The notes under the pieces were generated by a model, which ran no database searches, was not told the origin of the DNA, and saw only the letters and a list, made by a program, of their open reading frames with translations. Shown here in pieces: positions 1-9,334 of a stretch of DNA of 24,100 nucleotides. Numbering within the stretch: the first letter of the stretch is position 1; every line of letters starts with the position of its first letter. The DNA comes from Euprymna scolopes. Its lineage: Eukaryota > Mollusca > Cephalopoda > Sepiida > Sepiolidae. The stretch covers positions 84,087,037 to 84,111,136 of the forward strand of contig CM044497.1 in NCBI GenBank assembly GCA_024364805.1. Direction: 5' to 3'. A program made the position numbers and the translations under genes.

Positions 1-56
1 CAAAATAAATGGCAAAATAATAACAAAATAAATGGCAAAAAATAAATGGCAAATGA
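1..56. repeat. A-rich short tandem repeat
   Basis: Several imperfect copies of a unit close to CAAAATAAATGG follow one another with small length changes. This is a decayed minisatellite and it is cut by the window edge, so its full length is unknown. Confidence 0.75.
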
Positions 57-89
57 TAAAGAATTCAAAAAAGCAAACAGGAATGGGAA

Positions 90-215
90 GAAAAAGTGAG
101 ATTGAGGAGACTGAGAGAGAAAGCAGAAATGTCGATAGAGAGAGGAGGGGGATCAATAAAAAGAGAAAGAGAGGGAGATAAATAGAAACACATAGAAAGA
201 AGCTGATATTTGGAG
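90..215. repeat. Purine-rich (GA) low-complexity tract
   Basis: The plus strand is almost all A and G, with runs of GAGAGA, AGGAGG and AAAGAGAAAG. No coding or RNA signal is visible. It is best treated as low-complexity sequence. Confidence 0.7.
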
Positions 216-1543
216 AAAGAGTGTTTGCGCGTTCTTAATTAACAAAGTTTGCAATGTATGCAGGTGCCCGAGTGAAGACAAACATGTTTTTTAATATCTG
301 ACCGAAATCTCGTCATTTGGAAAAATTAAAATTCACAATCCCAAAATGAATTTAATTATATTTGAAGAGCTGTATATTCTTTGTTTGCTTCGGCGAATGC
401 TGGGGGAGCATTTTGGCAAGATGTTCGTTCTAATTACGCTTTCTCGTCTCTTTTGTTTCATATTAGGGACCTTACGTCGGTGGCGATTAAGTTAACTAGT
501 GTGTATTTTGACAAGAGTCACACTGAGTGCATGGTAACCCAGATCTTTAAAACAGAATCATTCACAGGGTTGAATGAAAAATGGATGACGTAAAGTTGAG
601 GCAGGGGCAACAGGTAAAAACGGTACACAAAACAAGAGTCGAACGATAACGATGTCAGGTTTTTCAAGTGAGAGAAAAGTAAGGGTTTTCACATTAGTCT
701 TTCTGTGGAAGCCATGCGAATGAGATATTGCACACAATGTAGAAATAATTGAATTCCGTCCGCGTCACCCATTTCAGTAAATTAGAAAATAAAGTTAAGA
801 TGTAAACAATTAGCTAAGATGACATAAGTCTCTATCGCCAAAGATCATCCAAAACCTTAGAAAAAACTTAGTTAACGGTTCCTGGTGTGGTTTTTTCTTT
901 ATAAAAAGAAGCATATTTCTATAGCAATCACTATACGAAACGGTGACAACAAGAAGAAGCGACTATATCAGAAGTGTAAAAAAGAGGTCACGTATAAACA
1001 CTTCCGCGCGCAAGAATAAACCACGATTTTTGTTACTGAAAATGTTACACGATTAGAAAATTTGTTCATAGGGCAACAGTCAAGAAGATTTATCGGCAAA
1101 ACATGCGATCAACCTTCAGGTTTAAACTAGTATTTTAATGATCAAGCTTCAAGTTGAAAGGACTCGTGTGATTTTATATATTTTCAAGTACATTTAAAAT
1201 AGTATTCGTCAGGCCATCAGCCTGTCACGTGTAAGTTTGAAATTGAATTTTTATCAGTCTATCATACTTATGTTGAAAATAGCATACATAGATACGTCCG
1301 CTACCTGTTTATAGTTGTCGGTCTGTCACAGTTAAGTTTGAAATATTATTTTCATTGTACTATACACGTAGATAATATGGACGTACTTTAAGAACCCCTA
1401 TTTTTATGCTGTTATAAATGTTAATAATAGAAATGTCTTTTCATAACGTTTTTTTTTTTCATTTAAGTTATGATTTCTCAAAGTTTCATTCAACATTTGA
1501 ATTTATTTATTCGAACACGTTGAGAGGGTTATAATTGTTGTTC
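216..1543. other. Unassigned AT-rich DNA
   Basis: No recognisable gene or element. A 70-codon plus-strand ORF at 381-593 has no motif and unremarkable composition, so I treat it as chance. The one visible structure is a pair of imperfect direct copies near 1217-1250 and 1322-1352, both containing CTGTCAC followed by TAAGTTTGAAAT, about 103 bp apart. These may be the remains of a tandem duplication. Confidence 0.6.
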
Positions 1544-1564
1544 TTTTATGACATTGTCATAAAA
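1544..1564. repeat. 21-bp perfect palindrome
   Basis: Arms TTTTATGACA and TGTCATAAAA flank a single T. It lies just before the LINE B fragment. It may be a cruciform or a protein-binding dyad; no function can be assigned. Confidence 0.6.
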
Positions 1565-1579
1565 CTCCCGTCGATAGAT

Positions 1580-1755
1580 TCACTGGTTCTGTGTTGGATT
1601 ACAGTCAGTACATCAGCTGTAGATCTGACGGGACGAAAACTGCATTGCTTGTCTCTGAGTTGTTTTTGCTGAGATGGTTGAGAACTTCTATGGTTATCAC
1701 GAATTGAAACAGCTTACTCATGACGCACAGACTAATTAGTCCGTACTGAGATGGA
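1580..1755 (-). mobile_element. LINE family B, reverse transcriptase fragment
   Basis: The minus strand reads, across a frame change, a non-LTR reverse transcriptase segment equivalent to 10490-10680 of the longer LINE B copy. Both carry NHLSKNN and then a block of the type DKQCSF/DMQYGF...RS(T/I)ADV(L/H)TVI, the region before the catalytic aspartates. At DNA level the stretch TTTTTGCTGAG and TTACTCATGACGCACAG are shared with that copy. It is a short dead fragment. It is joined at about 1756 to plus-strand LINE B 3' sequence, which suggests an inversion during insertion. Confidence 0.7.
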
Positions 1756-1756
1756 G

Positions 1757-2031
1757 AAGACCAATTTCCAGCATTTTTTAATACTAGGTAGACTAACAGA
1801 GTTTTCCGGACCTTGATAAGTGATGACTAGGACTATGACAACAGCATATTCTTTCCATTGATTTTACTCTCGAGTATATATCCGACACAGTTAGGCACAA
1901 TTAATCAACCGAGAACCATATCACTCTGCATAAAACATATAAAATATCAATGCATATATGCCTGAGAATCCAAACAAACAAAAGAATATGCTGTTGTCAT
2001 AGTCCTAGTGATGGCCCTTTTGTAAAACAAA
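1757..2031 (+). mobile_element. LINE family B 3' terminus, split by a MITE
   Basis: CCAATTTCC near 1764 and TTCCGGACCTTGATAAGTGATG (1804-1825) match the plus-sense version of the 3' ends seen in reverse at 9345-9370 and 16548-16575. After the MITE, GATGGCCCTTTTGTAAAACAAAAG (from 2010) continues the match, including an A-rich tail. Removing 1826-2009 and one GATG copy restores a LINE B terminus very close to the paralogue at 16548-16575. The middle is shorter than in the other copies. Confidence is moderate because the continuous match is short. Confidence 0.5.
1826..2009. mobile_element. 184-bp MITE with perfect 29-bp terminal inverted repeats
   Basis: Positions 1826-1854 (starting ACTAGGACTATGACAACAGC) are the exact reverse complement of 1981-2009, 29 of 29 bases. 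The flanks are GATG at 1822-1825 and GATG at 2010-2013, a likely 4-bp target duplication. The inside is AT-rich, non-coding and weakly self-complementary further in. The size, long perfect ends and absence of coding point to a non-autonomous DNA transposon. I cannot name the superfamily; several have 4-bp duplications. Perfect ends suggest it is fairly young. Confidence 0.7.
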
Positions 2032-2224
2032 AGTAACAACGAGTTTAGCACGTCTCGTTTAGGAAGCGTTGAAACAACTTTATAAGAATGGGTGTTAGTT
2101 TTGGATGTTCTACGTCTTTTGAAATTAATTGTTCTCAAATCAAACATAACGTCGGGAATTGAATTGCCTTCTCCATTAACTTAAAAACAACATTCGTGTT
2201 ATATATTTATACTATTTATTTTGA
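2032..2224. other. Unassigned AT-rich spacer
   Basis: No motif, repeat or coding signal recognised between the LINE B tail and the LINE A 3' fragment. The minus-strand 66-codon ORF at 1947-2147 runs across the MITE boundary, so it is not a gene. Confidence 0.5.
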
Positions 2225-2270
2225 AAGATTTTTAACTCACGTTCACCCTCTAACAAGGCATATCGCCACT

Positions 2271-2299
2271 TGACCGCAAGGAGCTACTATTTGCGGTCA
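2271..2299. repeat. Hairpin in LINE A 3' untranslated part
   Basis: TGACCGCAA (2271-2279) pairs perfectly with TTGCGGTCA (2291-2299) over an 11-nt loop. AGGCA upstream (2256-2260) can also pair with TGCCT (2300-2304). The related LINE A copy at 4420-4470 does not keep this stem, so it may be chance or copy-specific. Confidence 0.4.
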
Positions 2300-2313
2300 T
2301 GCCTATGAAAGAT

Positions 2314-3317
2314 TGTTACATGATAAGGGCTGTCCCCTTTTCATGTAAGTATAAAAATAGAGAGTTTAGTTAAAATGAAAATGAAATAGCAATAGACGAA
2401 ATTCGAACCTTGTAATTTAGGTTTAGAAATAGATTATGTGTGAGAATTTAAAAATGTAAAACAAACGTTTGTTTAGAATAGAGATAAAATATTTCAAGAA
2501 AAGAATGTGAACTGTCAAGTTTGTTATGAAATTTTAAATTGAAAGAATGCAGCTTATAAGATAATGTTTTTAACATATTGGAAAATAGGTTACTGAGTAT
2601 AGGTTAAAATTCCTTTTGTAGAAATAGGAAAGTTTTGGACACGCATGTCCAGAACACGTGAAAGAAGGCACATGTTTTAACATGTGTATGACGTCACAGA
2701 AAATAAAAATTTCTAGGGATAGAGAAAAACTTTAGAGTAAAAGAAAACAGTCAGTGAGAAACTCAGAGATAGTCTGGAATTTGGAATTCTAACGTCTAGG
2801 AAGCGAGACGTCACTTTGAAACTAAAATGTGAAGCTTTGAATTCTTGATGATGGAAATCACGGCCGGTCGTGTGAAGAAATAAATTTATCATGTGTTTTG
2901 TGATAAAGCTCGTCTTGTCTTATGATTCTTACAAAAAGGTAAAGTGAAAATTGTATTATATATCTGTGTTATAAAATGTCTTTTCATACATATCTCGACT
3001 TCTAATATCCACAATGTGAATCGACATCACATGTCTACACAATGTCTGAACAGTGAACAAAATCTCCTTCACTCAAAGAGCTTCCCCTTCTTCTTCCTCC
3101 ATAAACACAATTAAGGAATGAACATTTAATATATAAGAATCATAACATGAACAATCTCTCTAAGTCTCTTACAATAAAATGAACAATCTCTCTCTCTCTG
3201 TGAGTCTTTCAACATTCCTCTTAAACACTCTCTCTAAGATACAACAACATCTCTTTATCTCTAAGACCCTCTGAATAAGAACACATTGAAATGTATAAAA
3301 ATATAACAAGATTAACA
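2314..3317 (+). mobile_element. Solo LTR 1 (LTR retrotransposon fossil)
   Basis: This is a lone long terminal repeat of about 1.0 kb with inverted ends TGTTA...TAACA and the target duplication AGAT on both sides (2310-2313 and 3318-3321). It shares long stretches with 17722-18700. Parts visible: a palindrome CACATGTT/AACATGTG at 2670-2687 next to a TGACGTCA octamer (2689-2696), a polyadenylation signal AATAAA at 2879-2884, and a CT-rich 3' part. TG...CA ends and a 4-bp duplication suit a Ty3/Gypsy-like or similar LTR element. With no internal genes present the family cannot be fixed. It sits inside a LINE A fragment and is therefore younger than it. Confidence 0.85.
2670..2696. promoter_or_regulatory. 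Palindrome plus CRE-type octamer in LTR 1
   Basis: CACATGTT-TT-AACATGTG is followed two bases later by TGACGTCA, the consensus CREB/ATF site. The same block occurs at 18097-18122 in LTR 2. This position, upstream of the poly(A) signal, is where an LTR promoter/enhancer is expected. Binding is inferred from motif only. Confidence 0.5.
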
Positions 3318-3655
3318 AGATGTTGTTTACGTTACATTTAAACTTCTGCATATCAGTACAGTCAGAGAAGAAGGCAGCAGGAAGAGAATTCCAAAATCTA
3401 GCTGTTCGAGAGAATAAACTTTTAGAGTAGAAAGCTTTTTGGTATTTAGGGACCTCAACAATAAAAGGGGTGTGATTTTGTTGCTAAACGGTTTTGTCGG
3501 GGATATGTAAGTTGAGGGGGCACAAGTGCAACGAGTTCATCAGAGCACGTTTCATTAAAATATTTGTGAAACAGGCACAGAGATGCAACACTGCGGCGAT
3601 GGGACAGGATTTGGAGCTTAGTTGACAAAGAGGGACCTAATTTATTCAAATTTTT

Positions 3656-3819
3656 CCGATGAATACATTAATTAAAAGGTGAAAACTTTCGTTATTTTTA
3701 TTTAAAGAATATTTGGATGACAATGGACATAATTTTGCAGAAGAAAGAAACAACCTTTTTAATAGCATTATACCTGTCAGACATTTATTATTGCAAGAAA
3801 AAGAGTATTACTAAAAGTA
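3656..3819. other. Unassigned AT-rich spacer
   Basis: No coding or repeat signal recognised between the LINE A fragment and the degenerate AGTATTAA array. Confidence 0.5.
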
Positions 3820-4211
3820 GATTATAAAGATTGGTGAAACAAGCAACCATACAATTACCGTTAGTAGAGAGTACTAAAATTGGATTAGTATGGAGTAATA
3901 TAAAGCGAACTGACAAGGATTACTTATAATGAGATCGATACATAGAACTAAAAGCTGAATTCGTTGGGAGTATGAAAGGGGTCGTAAGGAGTATTAAAAC
4001 AGGATCCACTGAATGTACTAAATAGGTACGAAGTACTACAAAAGGGAATAGTAGAGAGTATTAACAACGCATTCAGTATGAAAGTATTAAAAGAGATCGT
4101 AAGGAGTATTTAAAACAGGACCTGCAGGGAGTAATAAAAACATCTTAACATACTGCTAAATAGCAGATTGGTAATAGGTACTTAAAATTAGATAAATAGT
4201 TGAGTATTAAC
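3820..4211. repeat. Degenerate AGTATTAA-type array, left part
   Basis: Words such as AGTATTAA, AGTACTAA and GGAGTATTAAAACAGG recur irregularly. The clearest pair is at about 3980-4007 and 4094-4122 (TCGTAAGGAGTATT...AAAACAGGA), about 113 bp apart. The same vocabulary resumes at 14725-14790, so the array was continuous before the 10.5-kb unit entered it. Confidence 0.6.
4204..4211. repeat. Left 8-bp target-site duplication (GTATTAAC)
   Basis: GTATTAAC lies directly outside the CAGGG end at 4212 and is repeated exactly at 14725-14732, directly outside CCCTG. Eight bases is the hAT target length. GAGTATTAACAAC at 4056-4068 in the same array resembles the joined empty site. Confidence 0.8.
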
Positions 4212-4335
4212 CAGGGTTGCGAAGTCGGAGTCGGAAGGAGTCGTAGGTTTTAGCTGGAGTCGGAGTCGGAGTCGGATCTCTAAAAGTACTGGGAGTCGGA
4301 ATTTTTTATCCGACTCCGACTCTTTAAGTTCACTA
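4212..4335. repeat. hAT-like left end with GTCGGA subrepeats and hairpin
   Basis: CAGGGTTGCGAAGTCGGA is followed by repeated GGAGTC/GTCGGA words. GGAGTCGGA (4292-4300) pairs perfectly with TCCGACTCC (4309-4317) over an 8-nt AT loop. Subterminal short repeats are typical transposase-binding places in hAT elements; that role is inferred. Confidence 0.7.
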
Positions 4336-4479
4336 AATTTATTTTTTGTTTTTGTTTGTTTTTAGCAGTTTTTTTCTTTTTGTTTTATTACATTTTTACT
4401 CCAAACAAGACACATTGCCACTTTGATGTGTTGGGCTACTATCAGGGACCTCAGTTGCAGGGGTACAATGTAGAGAGTT

Positions 4480-5950
4480 TAGCAGCAAGATGTCTGTTCA
4501 CATTACACTTAAACTTCTGCATGTCAGTACAGTTGGGGAAGCAAGAACCAGGAAGAGAATTCCAAAGTCTAGCAGTTCTGTGGAAGAAACTATTATTTCT
4601 TACATCTAGAGATCTCTACTGAGTAGTGGTGGGACTTCGCTGCTTATTGGGTTTGTCAGGAGTATTGTCGTCGAGGGGGTACAAGGGCTTGTAGTTCGCC
4701 AGAGTGTCCGTCATTAAAATACTGGTAAAGCTTGTTAAAAATTTCATCGATGGGACAAGGGCGGAGGTTAGCGACTCTCATTTGAACCTTGTCCAGGAGT
4801 GAGAGATTAGTAGTAGATGAACCAGTCCAAATGGGACAGCAGTACTCCATAAATGGGCGAATGGTGGCTTTGTAGAGGTACATGATACTTTCAGGCGTAA
4901 GTAACTTTCTAGCACGGTTGAGAGAGCCCACCTTCTTTGCAGTAGCCTTGGCAATGATCTCGATGTATCTATTCCAACTCATGTTCGCTGTGAACATTAA
5001 GCCAAGGAGTTTAAAGGGAGTATCTTTAGCTTTAGCTATTAGTGGTTTGTAAGTTTCATGTAATTATTAAAGGAAACAAGCTTTGTCTTGGTAACGTTTA
5101 CGTTACCATCCATTTTTGACTCCATTCCACTACAGACCGAAGGTCTTCTAGGGTTTCTGCCATTACCTTAGATATGTGCTCATTAGTTTTCCCCACATGC
5201 CTGCTATAGAGTGTGGTGTCGTCGGCAAATATACCCATCTCAGAGACAATTTTATCAGGTTAGTCATTTATGAATATCAGAAATAATAAAGGACCAAGGA
5301 TCGATCCCTGAGGTACACCCGCATTTATATCATATTGTTTGGATGTCATCGAAGACAACCTGAATTCTTCTCTCATTTAAAAAGGATTTAATTATGTTAA
5401 GTATTCGTCCAGTAATACCAATAGGATTTTATTTTCATGAGACGACTATCATGCCATACCCTGTCAAAAGCCTTAGATATATCTAGGGCTACTGCCCTCC
5501 CCTCTTTTGTCATATCCAATGCTTGGTATATACGTTCAGAGATTACAGTTAGAGTATCTGCAGTAGAATGGGCTTGTTTAAATAGATATTGAGTTTCAGA
5601 CAGAAGTTAAGCAGCTGTAAGGTGATGGACTAGAGCTTGATTTATTAAGGATTCAAATATTTTGGGGAAAGGAGGGAGGTGGCTAATTGGGTGATAATTT
5701 AATGGGTCAGTTATTTTGACAGAGTTTTTGTAAACTGGTACCACAGAAGCAGTTTTCCAGCAGTCAGGAAAGCAAGATTCGTTAAGGCATTTGTTAAAAA
5801 GTTTAGAGAGAACTAAAGCAACCTCAGTGGAACATTTTTAATAGCACAGCCGGGAAGAGATCAGGTCCACATGCTTTTGAGGTGCCTAGGTTTTTTATGA
5901 TATCATGTACTTGAGAAGGGGTGATGTTAGATCTTCTTTTGTGGTTTCCG
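4480..5950 (-). pseudogene. LINE A1 ORF2: reverse transcriptase and C-terminal part
   Basis: Visible RT blocks in order on the minus strand: a KxxGPDxxP-type block near 5880, VPVYKNS and PLNYHPISHLPPFPKIFESL around 5650-5730, ALDISKAFDRVWHDS around 5440-5490, GVPQGSILGPLLFLIFIND around 5263-5320, and the catalytic FADD at 5218-5229 inside MGIFADDTTLYSR. The C-terminal tail follows: AKKVGSLNRARKLLTPES, YKATIRPFMEYCCPIW and LLDKVQ, then EIFNKLYQYFN. The catalytic aspartates remain, but stops and frame shifts occur between blocks, for example in the stretch around 5590-5620 and 5840. No active enzyme can come from this copy. Confidence 0.85.
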
Positions 5951-6139
5951 TTTGCCAAGAAAAATTAAGGAGGGGATGGTTTACTGGGTCCAAGGTAGAG
6001 TTTGAGGCAAACTGATGGGCAAGCATGTTAGCTTTCTCAGTTGCTGGGTAAACAACCTCATGATTGTTGGATAGTGAGGGAATTATTGATTGCCCATTAT
6101 TTACTACACTATTGTAGATTTTCCAGAAATCATGAGTTT

Positions 6140-7290
6140 CTAATTTCTGCGCTTCAATGCGTTTCCTGGTGGGTTCAGTATATTCACTCTTCTTACTTCT
6201 TTTTTACAATTATTTCTAGCTTCTATAAACTTTTTTCCTGTTTGTACAGGACTTATGCTGGATGAATCTATGGTATGCATGTTGCCTCTGAGCAATGGCA
6301 GCTGTGCATGTAGAAGTAAACTATTGGGGAAGGTGGGGTTTGCTATTGAACTTCCGTGTAGGAACATGTGTTTCGATTGCTGTTTTGAACTATTCAATAG
6401 TCTTATTTTCGCACTGTTCTGCAGGAAGAGAAAAGATATTTCCCCATGGAGCGTCTCTGATGCGATCTCTAATGGCATCCCAGTCAGCCTTATTGTAGTA
6501 CTTTGTGTTTGGAGCAATGGCTCTTCAACTTGGAGTCGAGGGTTTAGAGTGATGTCTATTATTATCACAGCATGATGAGCATTGCTGAGTGGGCAATGAG
6601 TATTTGTTATATGATTCTCAGAAACTGTTATCAGAAATAGATCCAGAAGTGAGGCCTGCTGGTCCTGACGATCTGGGAGATGGGTCGAGAATGTTACTAT
6701 CTGTGTCAAGGAATGGGATATAGCAAAGTTATAGATGGTGCTACCAGCTGTGTCAGTGCAATTAAGCCAAGCCAATTTCTGTGGTGGGCGTTAAAGTCAC
6801 CAATTACATGTATTCGGGCACTAGTATACAGGGAGAGTGGTAAAACTATGCTGTCAGAGACATGATTGATTATAGTACAGTCTTGGGTTGATGGAAAGCG
6901 ATAAAGAAAAATACAGGTAGCTAACGCTATGTTGTAAATTTTGTTTAAAGCACATGAAGGCCTGGTCACCTGATTCTAGTTTAGATTCCCTAGGCATGGG
7001 GAGGGTGTTACGAATATAGACACCAAGTCCGTTTATGTTTCTGTCAGAGTCTTTACGACAAATGGAAGATAAACAGACATGTTAAAGTGGTTTGATGGGA
7101 TGGAGGAGTGGAAGTTAGTTTCACTTAGTGCTAAGATATCCAGGGAGTTTGCTAGGAGAAATGATTCGACATCATCAAAGTTATCACTAAGTCCATGGAT
7201 ATTTGTAAATGCAAACCTCAAGGGAGGATGCAAATTCTTTGAGTGCGTGTCTGGTTTGAACATTTGTTTTTGGATTAAGCTGTCATTTCA
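6140..7290 (-). pseudogene. LINE A1 ORF2: AP-type endonuclease part
   Basis: The minus strand reads LRFAFTNIHGLSDNFDDVE (near 7200) then LDILALSETNFHSSIP. After a frame change come HVIGDFNAHHRNWLG (near 6790), then ISHSLTQIVTFSTHLPDR and SLLDLFLITV, ending in a degraded SDH-like NAHHAVIIIDI. These are the ordered motifs of the exonuclease/endonuclease/phosphatase fold that nicks target DNA in jockey/CR1-like LINEs. The catalytic GDFNAH is kept; the terminal SDH histidine context is altered. At least two frame changes break the domain. Confidence 0.8.
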
Positions 7291-7802
7291 TTTTATTTCA
7301 TAGTTTCAGACCTAAGATGAGGTGCTAGGCAAAACGTATGTGCATAGCCATCACCATGCAACATAAGTAGACCATCAGCCGGCTCCTCATCTACAGGAAT
7401 GTGGCCTCGAGAATGCCCACCAAAGATGAGTGCAGAGCCCTTTTCCATGCGTGACATTGCACTACAAACATCCCGATATTATACAACTGATGATAGAGCA
7501 GCCACTCTTAGCGCTACCAAAGAGTTAGGGCTCCCATACTGTCAGTCAGAAACAACAACCAGTACGCTCAAACCTGTCTGACAGCAGTCCAATCTAGTTA
7601 GCATATATGGTAAATAATTACCCCCAAGATGCCCAGCTAGAGGAGAATAGAATGATGCAAATGTGGAGGACGGCATTCATTGTCCTAGTCAGGAAACAAG
7701 GACTGGATGTCTCTAATAAGTCCCTGCAGCCGCACCTCTGCTGCTGGCTAATAGGAAAAGAAGGAGTATGGAAGCTGGGCGATAGAGTGAGACTATCTAC
7801 TC

Positions 7803-8240
7803 CTTAATCAGTTTAGGTTTGCAAACCGGTGATTTGATCAAGTCACCAGCTCTAGGGAGATTATCATCAAGGACTGAGGAGTTTTCCTTCTAGATAGATG
7901 ACCTGACAAGATCTACAGGTCCATCAGCACTAAAAGGGTTTTCCCCATGCCTGGTTTCAAAGTCAGGTATTTCTATGCCCCTGAAGTGATAGTTTGAATT
8001 AGTAGAGTTAGTATCAAAGAATTAGTATCTGCTTTGAAGTTACACTCCTCAGAATAGGATTAAAATTGGAAGATGTGGTTACGTTTTGAAAGCAGGTATC
8101 TATGAGTATGGGGTTTAAGGTTAATATCTACTAGGGTTAAGAAAATATCAAATATGGTTTGTGGATAAGTGACTAATTGGAAATTATAGTATAAAGGTTA
8201 GGATGCGTTTCGAAATGTGCTTTAAGTGTTAGTTTTCATG
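7803..8240 (-). pseudogene. LINE A1 ORF1-like remnant
   Basis: Upstream of the endonuclease the minus strand gives a readable frame ending at a TAG at 7803-7805: DTNSTNSNYHFRGIEIPDF, then ETRHGENPFSADGPVDLV, an internal stop, and DDNLPRAGDLIKSP. Further 5' are HFETHPNLYTIISN and DINLKPHTHRYLLSKRNH with other stops. I recognise no zinc knuckle or coiled coil. Position and coding-like composition suggest the C-terminal part of ORF1, the nucleic-acid-binding protein of LINEs; that is inference. Confidence 0.4.
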
Positions 8241-8594
8241 TAAAGATAATCACGAGTACTTTATATCATCTAAGTGAAAGAAAGATATAGTTGCTAGTTA
8301 ATATAGATCACTGATAATCTAGGCACAAACTGTGACTAATAGGTATCTATTTTATAGATATTCTATAGAGTATAAATATATGTTAAGCTAATGCATGCCT
8401 TAGAAATAAAAGTCTATAGATTTTTAGTATTTATCAATTTTTAAAGGGTCAGCCTACTAAAGTTTAAGACTGGAAGCTACCCCCCCTCCCAAGGTATGTG
8501 CAAAGTATGTGATTTTATATAAGCTTGGGGAAAAGAGCAATTGGTATTTTGTCAAGTTGGAACAGGAGAGACGATGTACTTAAAATAATACAGC

Positions 8595-8663
8595 ATTAAT
8601 ATACAATATAGATATACATTAATATACAATATAGATATACATTAATATACAATATAGATATAC
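8595..8663. repeat. 23-bp tandem repeat, three exact copies
   Basis: The unit begins ATTAATATACAATATAG and occurs at 8595-8617, 8618-8640 and 8641-8663 without mismatch. Exact identity suggests recent expansion. Confidence 0.9.
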
Positions 8664-9060
8664 AGAAATTTGGGGAGGATTTAGGAGTATAAGGATTTTT
8701 AGTGTTTATCATGCAAAACAGACAGGCAGGCATCTTGGGGGCAAAGTATTATCCATTTAAAGCAGACATTAAGAAATAACATTTATACCAGTAATTTTAA
8801 TCACTAACAATATACATATGGCTAGTATAGGCCTTATATTTAAACATTACACTTAGTCATAGAACGATAAATTATGATTTCCAAAAAGAGGGAAGCAGTA
8901 TAAGTAAATAAAAGCAGGAAAACAGGTTTGGTGAATAAGCAATAACTTAATTGCTTCCTAAGCAGTGGTTTGCACAATTTAGCAGTTTTTGTATGGTTTT
9001 GATTTTATTTTTGGAAATATATTTTGTACAGTAATGCTTCTACTTCATCAAAATATTTTT

Positions 9061-9143
9061 TGGATCACTGCAAATTCTGTCTGGATAGGTGTTTTTGTTT
9101 TGGTTGTGACGTCACACAGGATCAATGAAAATTCTGTCTTTGA
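9061..9143. repeat. Imperfect direct repeat around a CRE octamer
   Basis: GGATCACTGCAAATTCTGTC (from about 9062) recurs as GGATCAATGAAAATTCTGTC (from about 9119). TGACGTCA at 9107-9114 lies between them. Confidence 0.5.
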
Positions 9144-9166
9144 GTGGGATCACTGTGGATTACATT

Positions 9167-9200
9167 GGATAACAATCGGATTGTAATCTGATAGTTATCC
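9167..9200. repeat. 34-bp hairpin
   Basis: GGATAACAATCGGATT and AATCTGATAGTTATCC pair at 14 of 16 positions over a 2-nt loop (GT). It lies in the spacer of the hAT-like unit. It may be an extrusion-prone dyad or the remnant of a small element's ends. Confidence 0.6.
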
Positions 9201-9334
9201 AGTTCCTGAATCTACTAGCATTTGGCAATTGAATTAATCTGGGATCGATCCAGAATTACAATTTACCCCACCCCCAAAACGGGCATGAACCAATAAGAAG
9301 CAACCCAGGGAACTCTAACTTTTCCTTCCCTTTT

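Larger units (their letters stand above)
2225..3655 (-). mobile_element. LINE family A 3' fragment, interrupted by a solo LTR
   Basis: Two blocks (about 2225-2313 and 3318-3655) match the 3' end of the longer LINE A copy at 4395-4780. The outer block shares the 3' untranslated part (ATCGCCACTT, GGGCTACTAT/GGAGCTACTAT). The inner block shares CAGTACAGT, CAGGAAGAGAATTCCAAA and, on the minus strand, the ORF2 C-terminus: LSTKLQILSHRRSVASLCLF, then HKYFNE and LVALVPP. This is a typical tail of jockey/CR1-like ORF2 proteins. The reverse transcriptase core is absent, so it is a 5'-truncated dead copy. The LTR at 2314-3317 went into it at an AGAT site that both halves retain. Confidence 0.75.
4340..8240 (-). 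mobile_element. LINE family A, long degraded copy
   Basis: On the minus strand the order is: ORF1-like remnant (8240-7803), spacer, AP endonuclease (about 7263-6520), linker, reverse transcriptase (about 5950-4960), C-terminal tail (about 4960-4480), 3' untranslated part, and a T-rich run at 4338-4395 that is the poly(A) tail in reverse. This is the full order of a jockey/CR1-type LINE. Reading frame changes and stops are spread through it, so it is dead. Its best relative is the inverted copy at 11565-14680. The clade name is from motif style only. Confidence 0.85.
8241..9334. other. Spacer inside the hAT-like unit
   Basis: About 1.1 kb of AT-rich DNA between the two minus-strand LINEs. It could be the original internal sequence of the hAT-like element or the far 5' end of LINE A1. 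It contains a three-copy tandem repeat, a CRE octamer and a hairpin, listed separately. The 65-codon plus ORF at 8989-9186 has no recognisable domain and ends inside the hairpin. Confidence 0.5.

Noticed and set aside
381-593. 70-codon plus-strand ORF
   Set aside because: No motif, no conserved pattern, and composition like the AT-rich surroundings; a chance ORF.
4212-4335. GTCGGA-rich tract as a plain simple repeat
   Set aside because: The tract starts with CAGGG immediately after an 8-bp repeat shared with the far end, and its hairpin is mirrored there; a transposon end explains more.
6041-7581. Several plus-strand ORFs over LINE A1
   Set aside because: They are shadows of the minus-strand endonuclease sequence, which carries the recognisable motifs.
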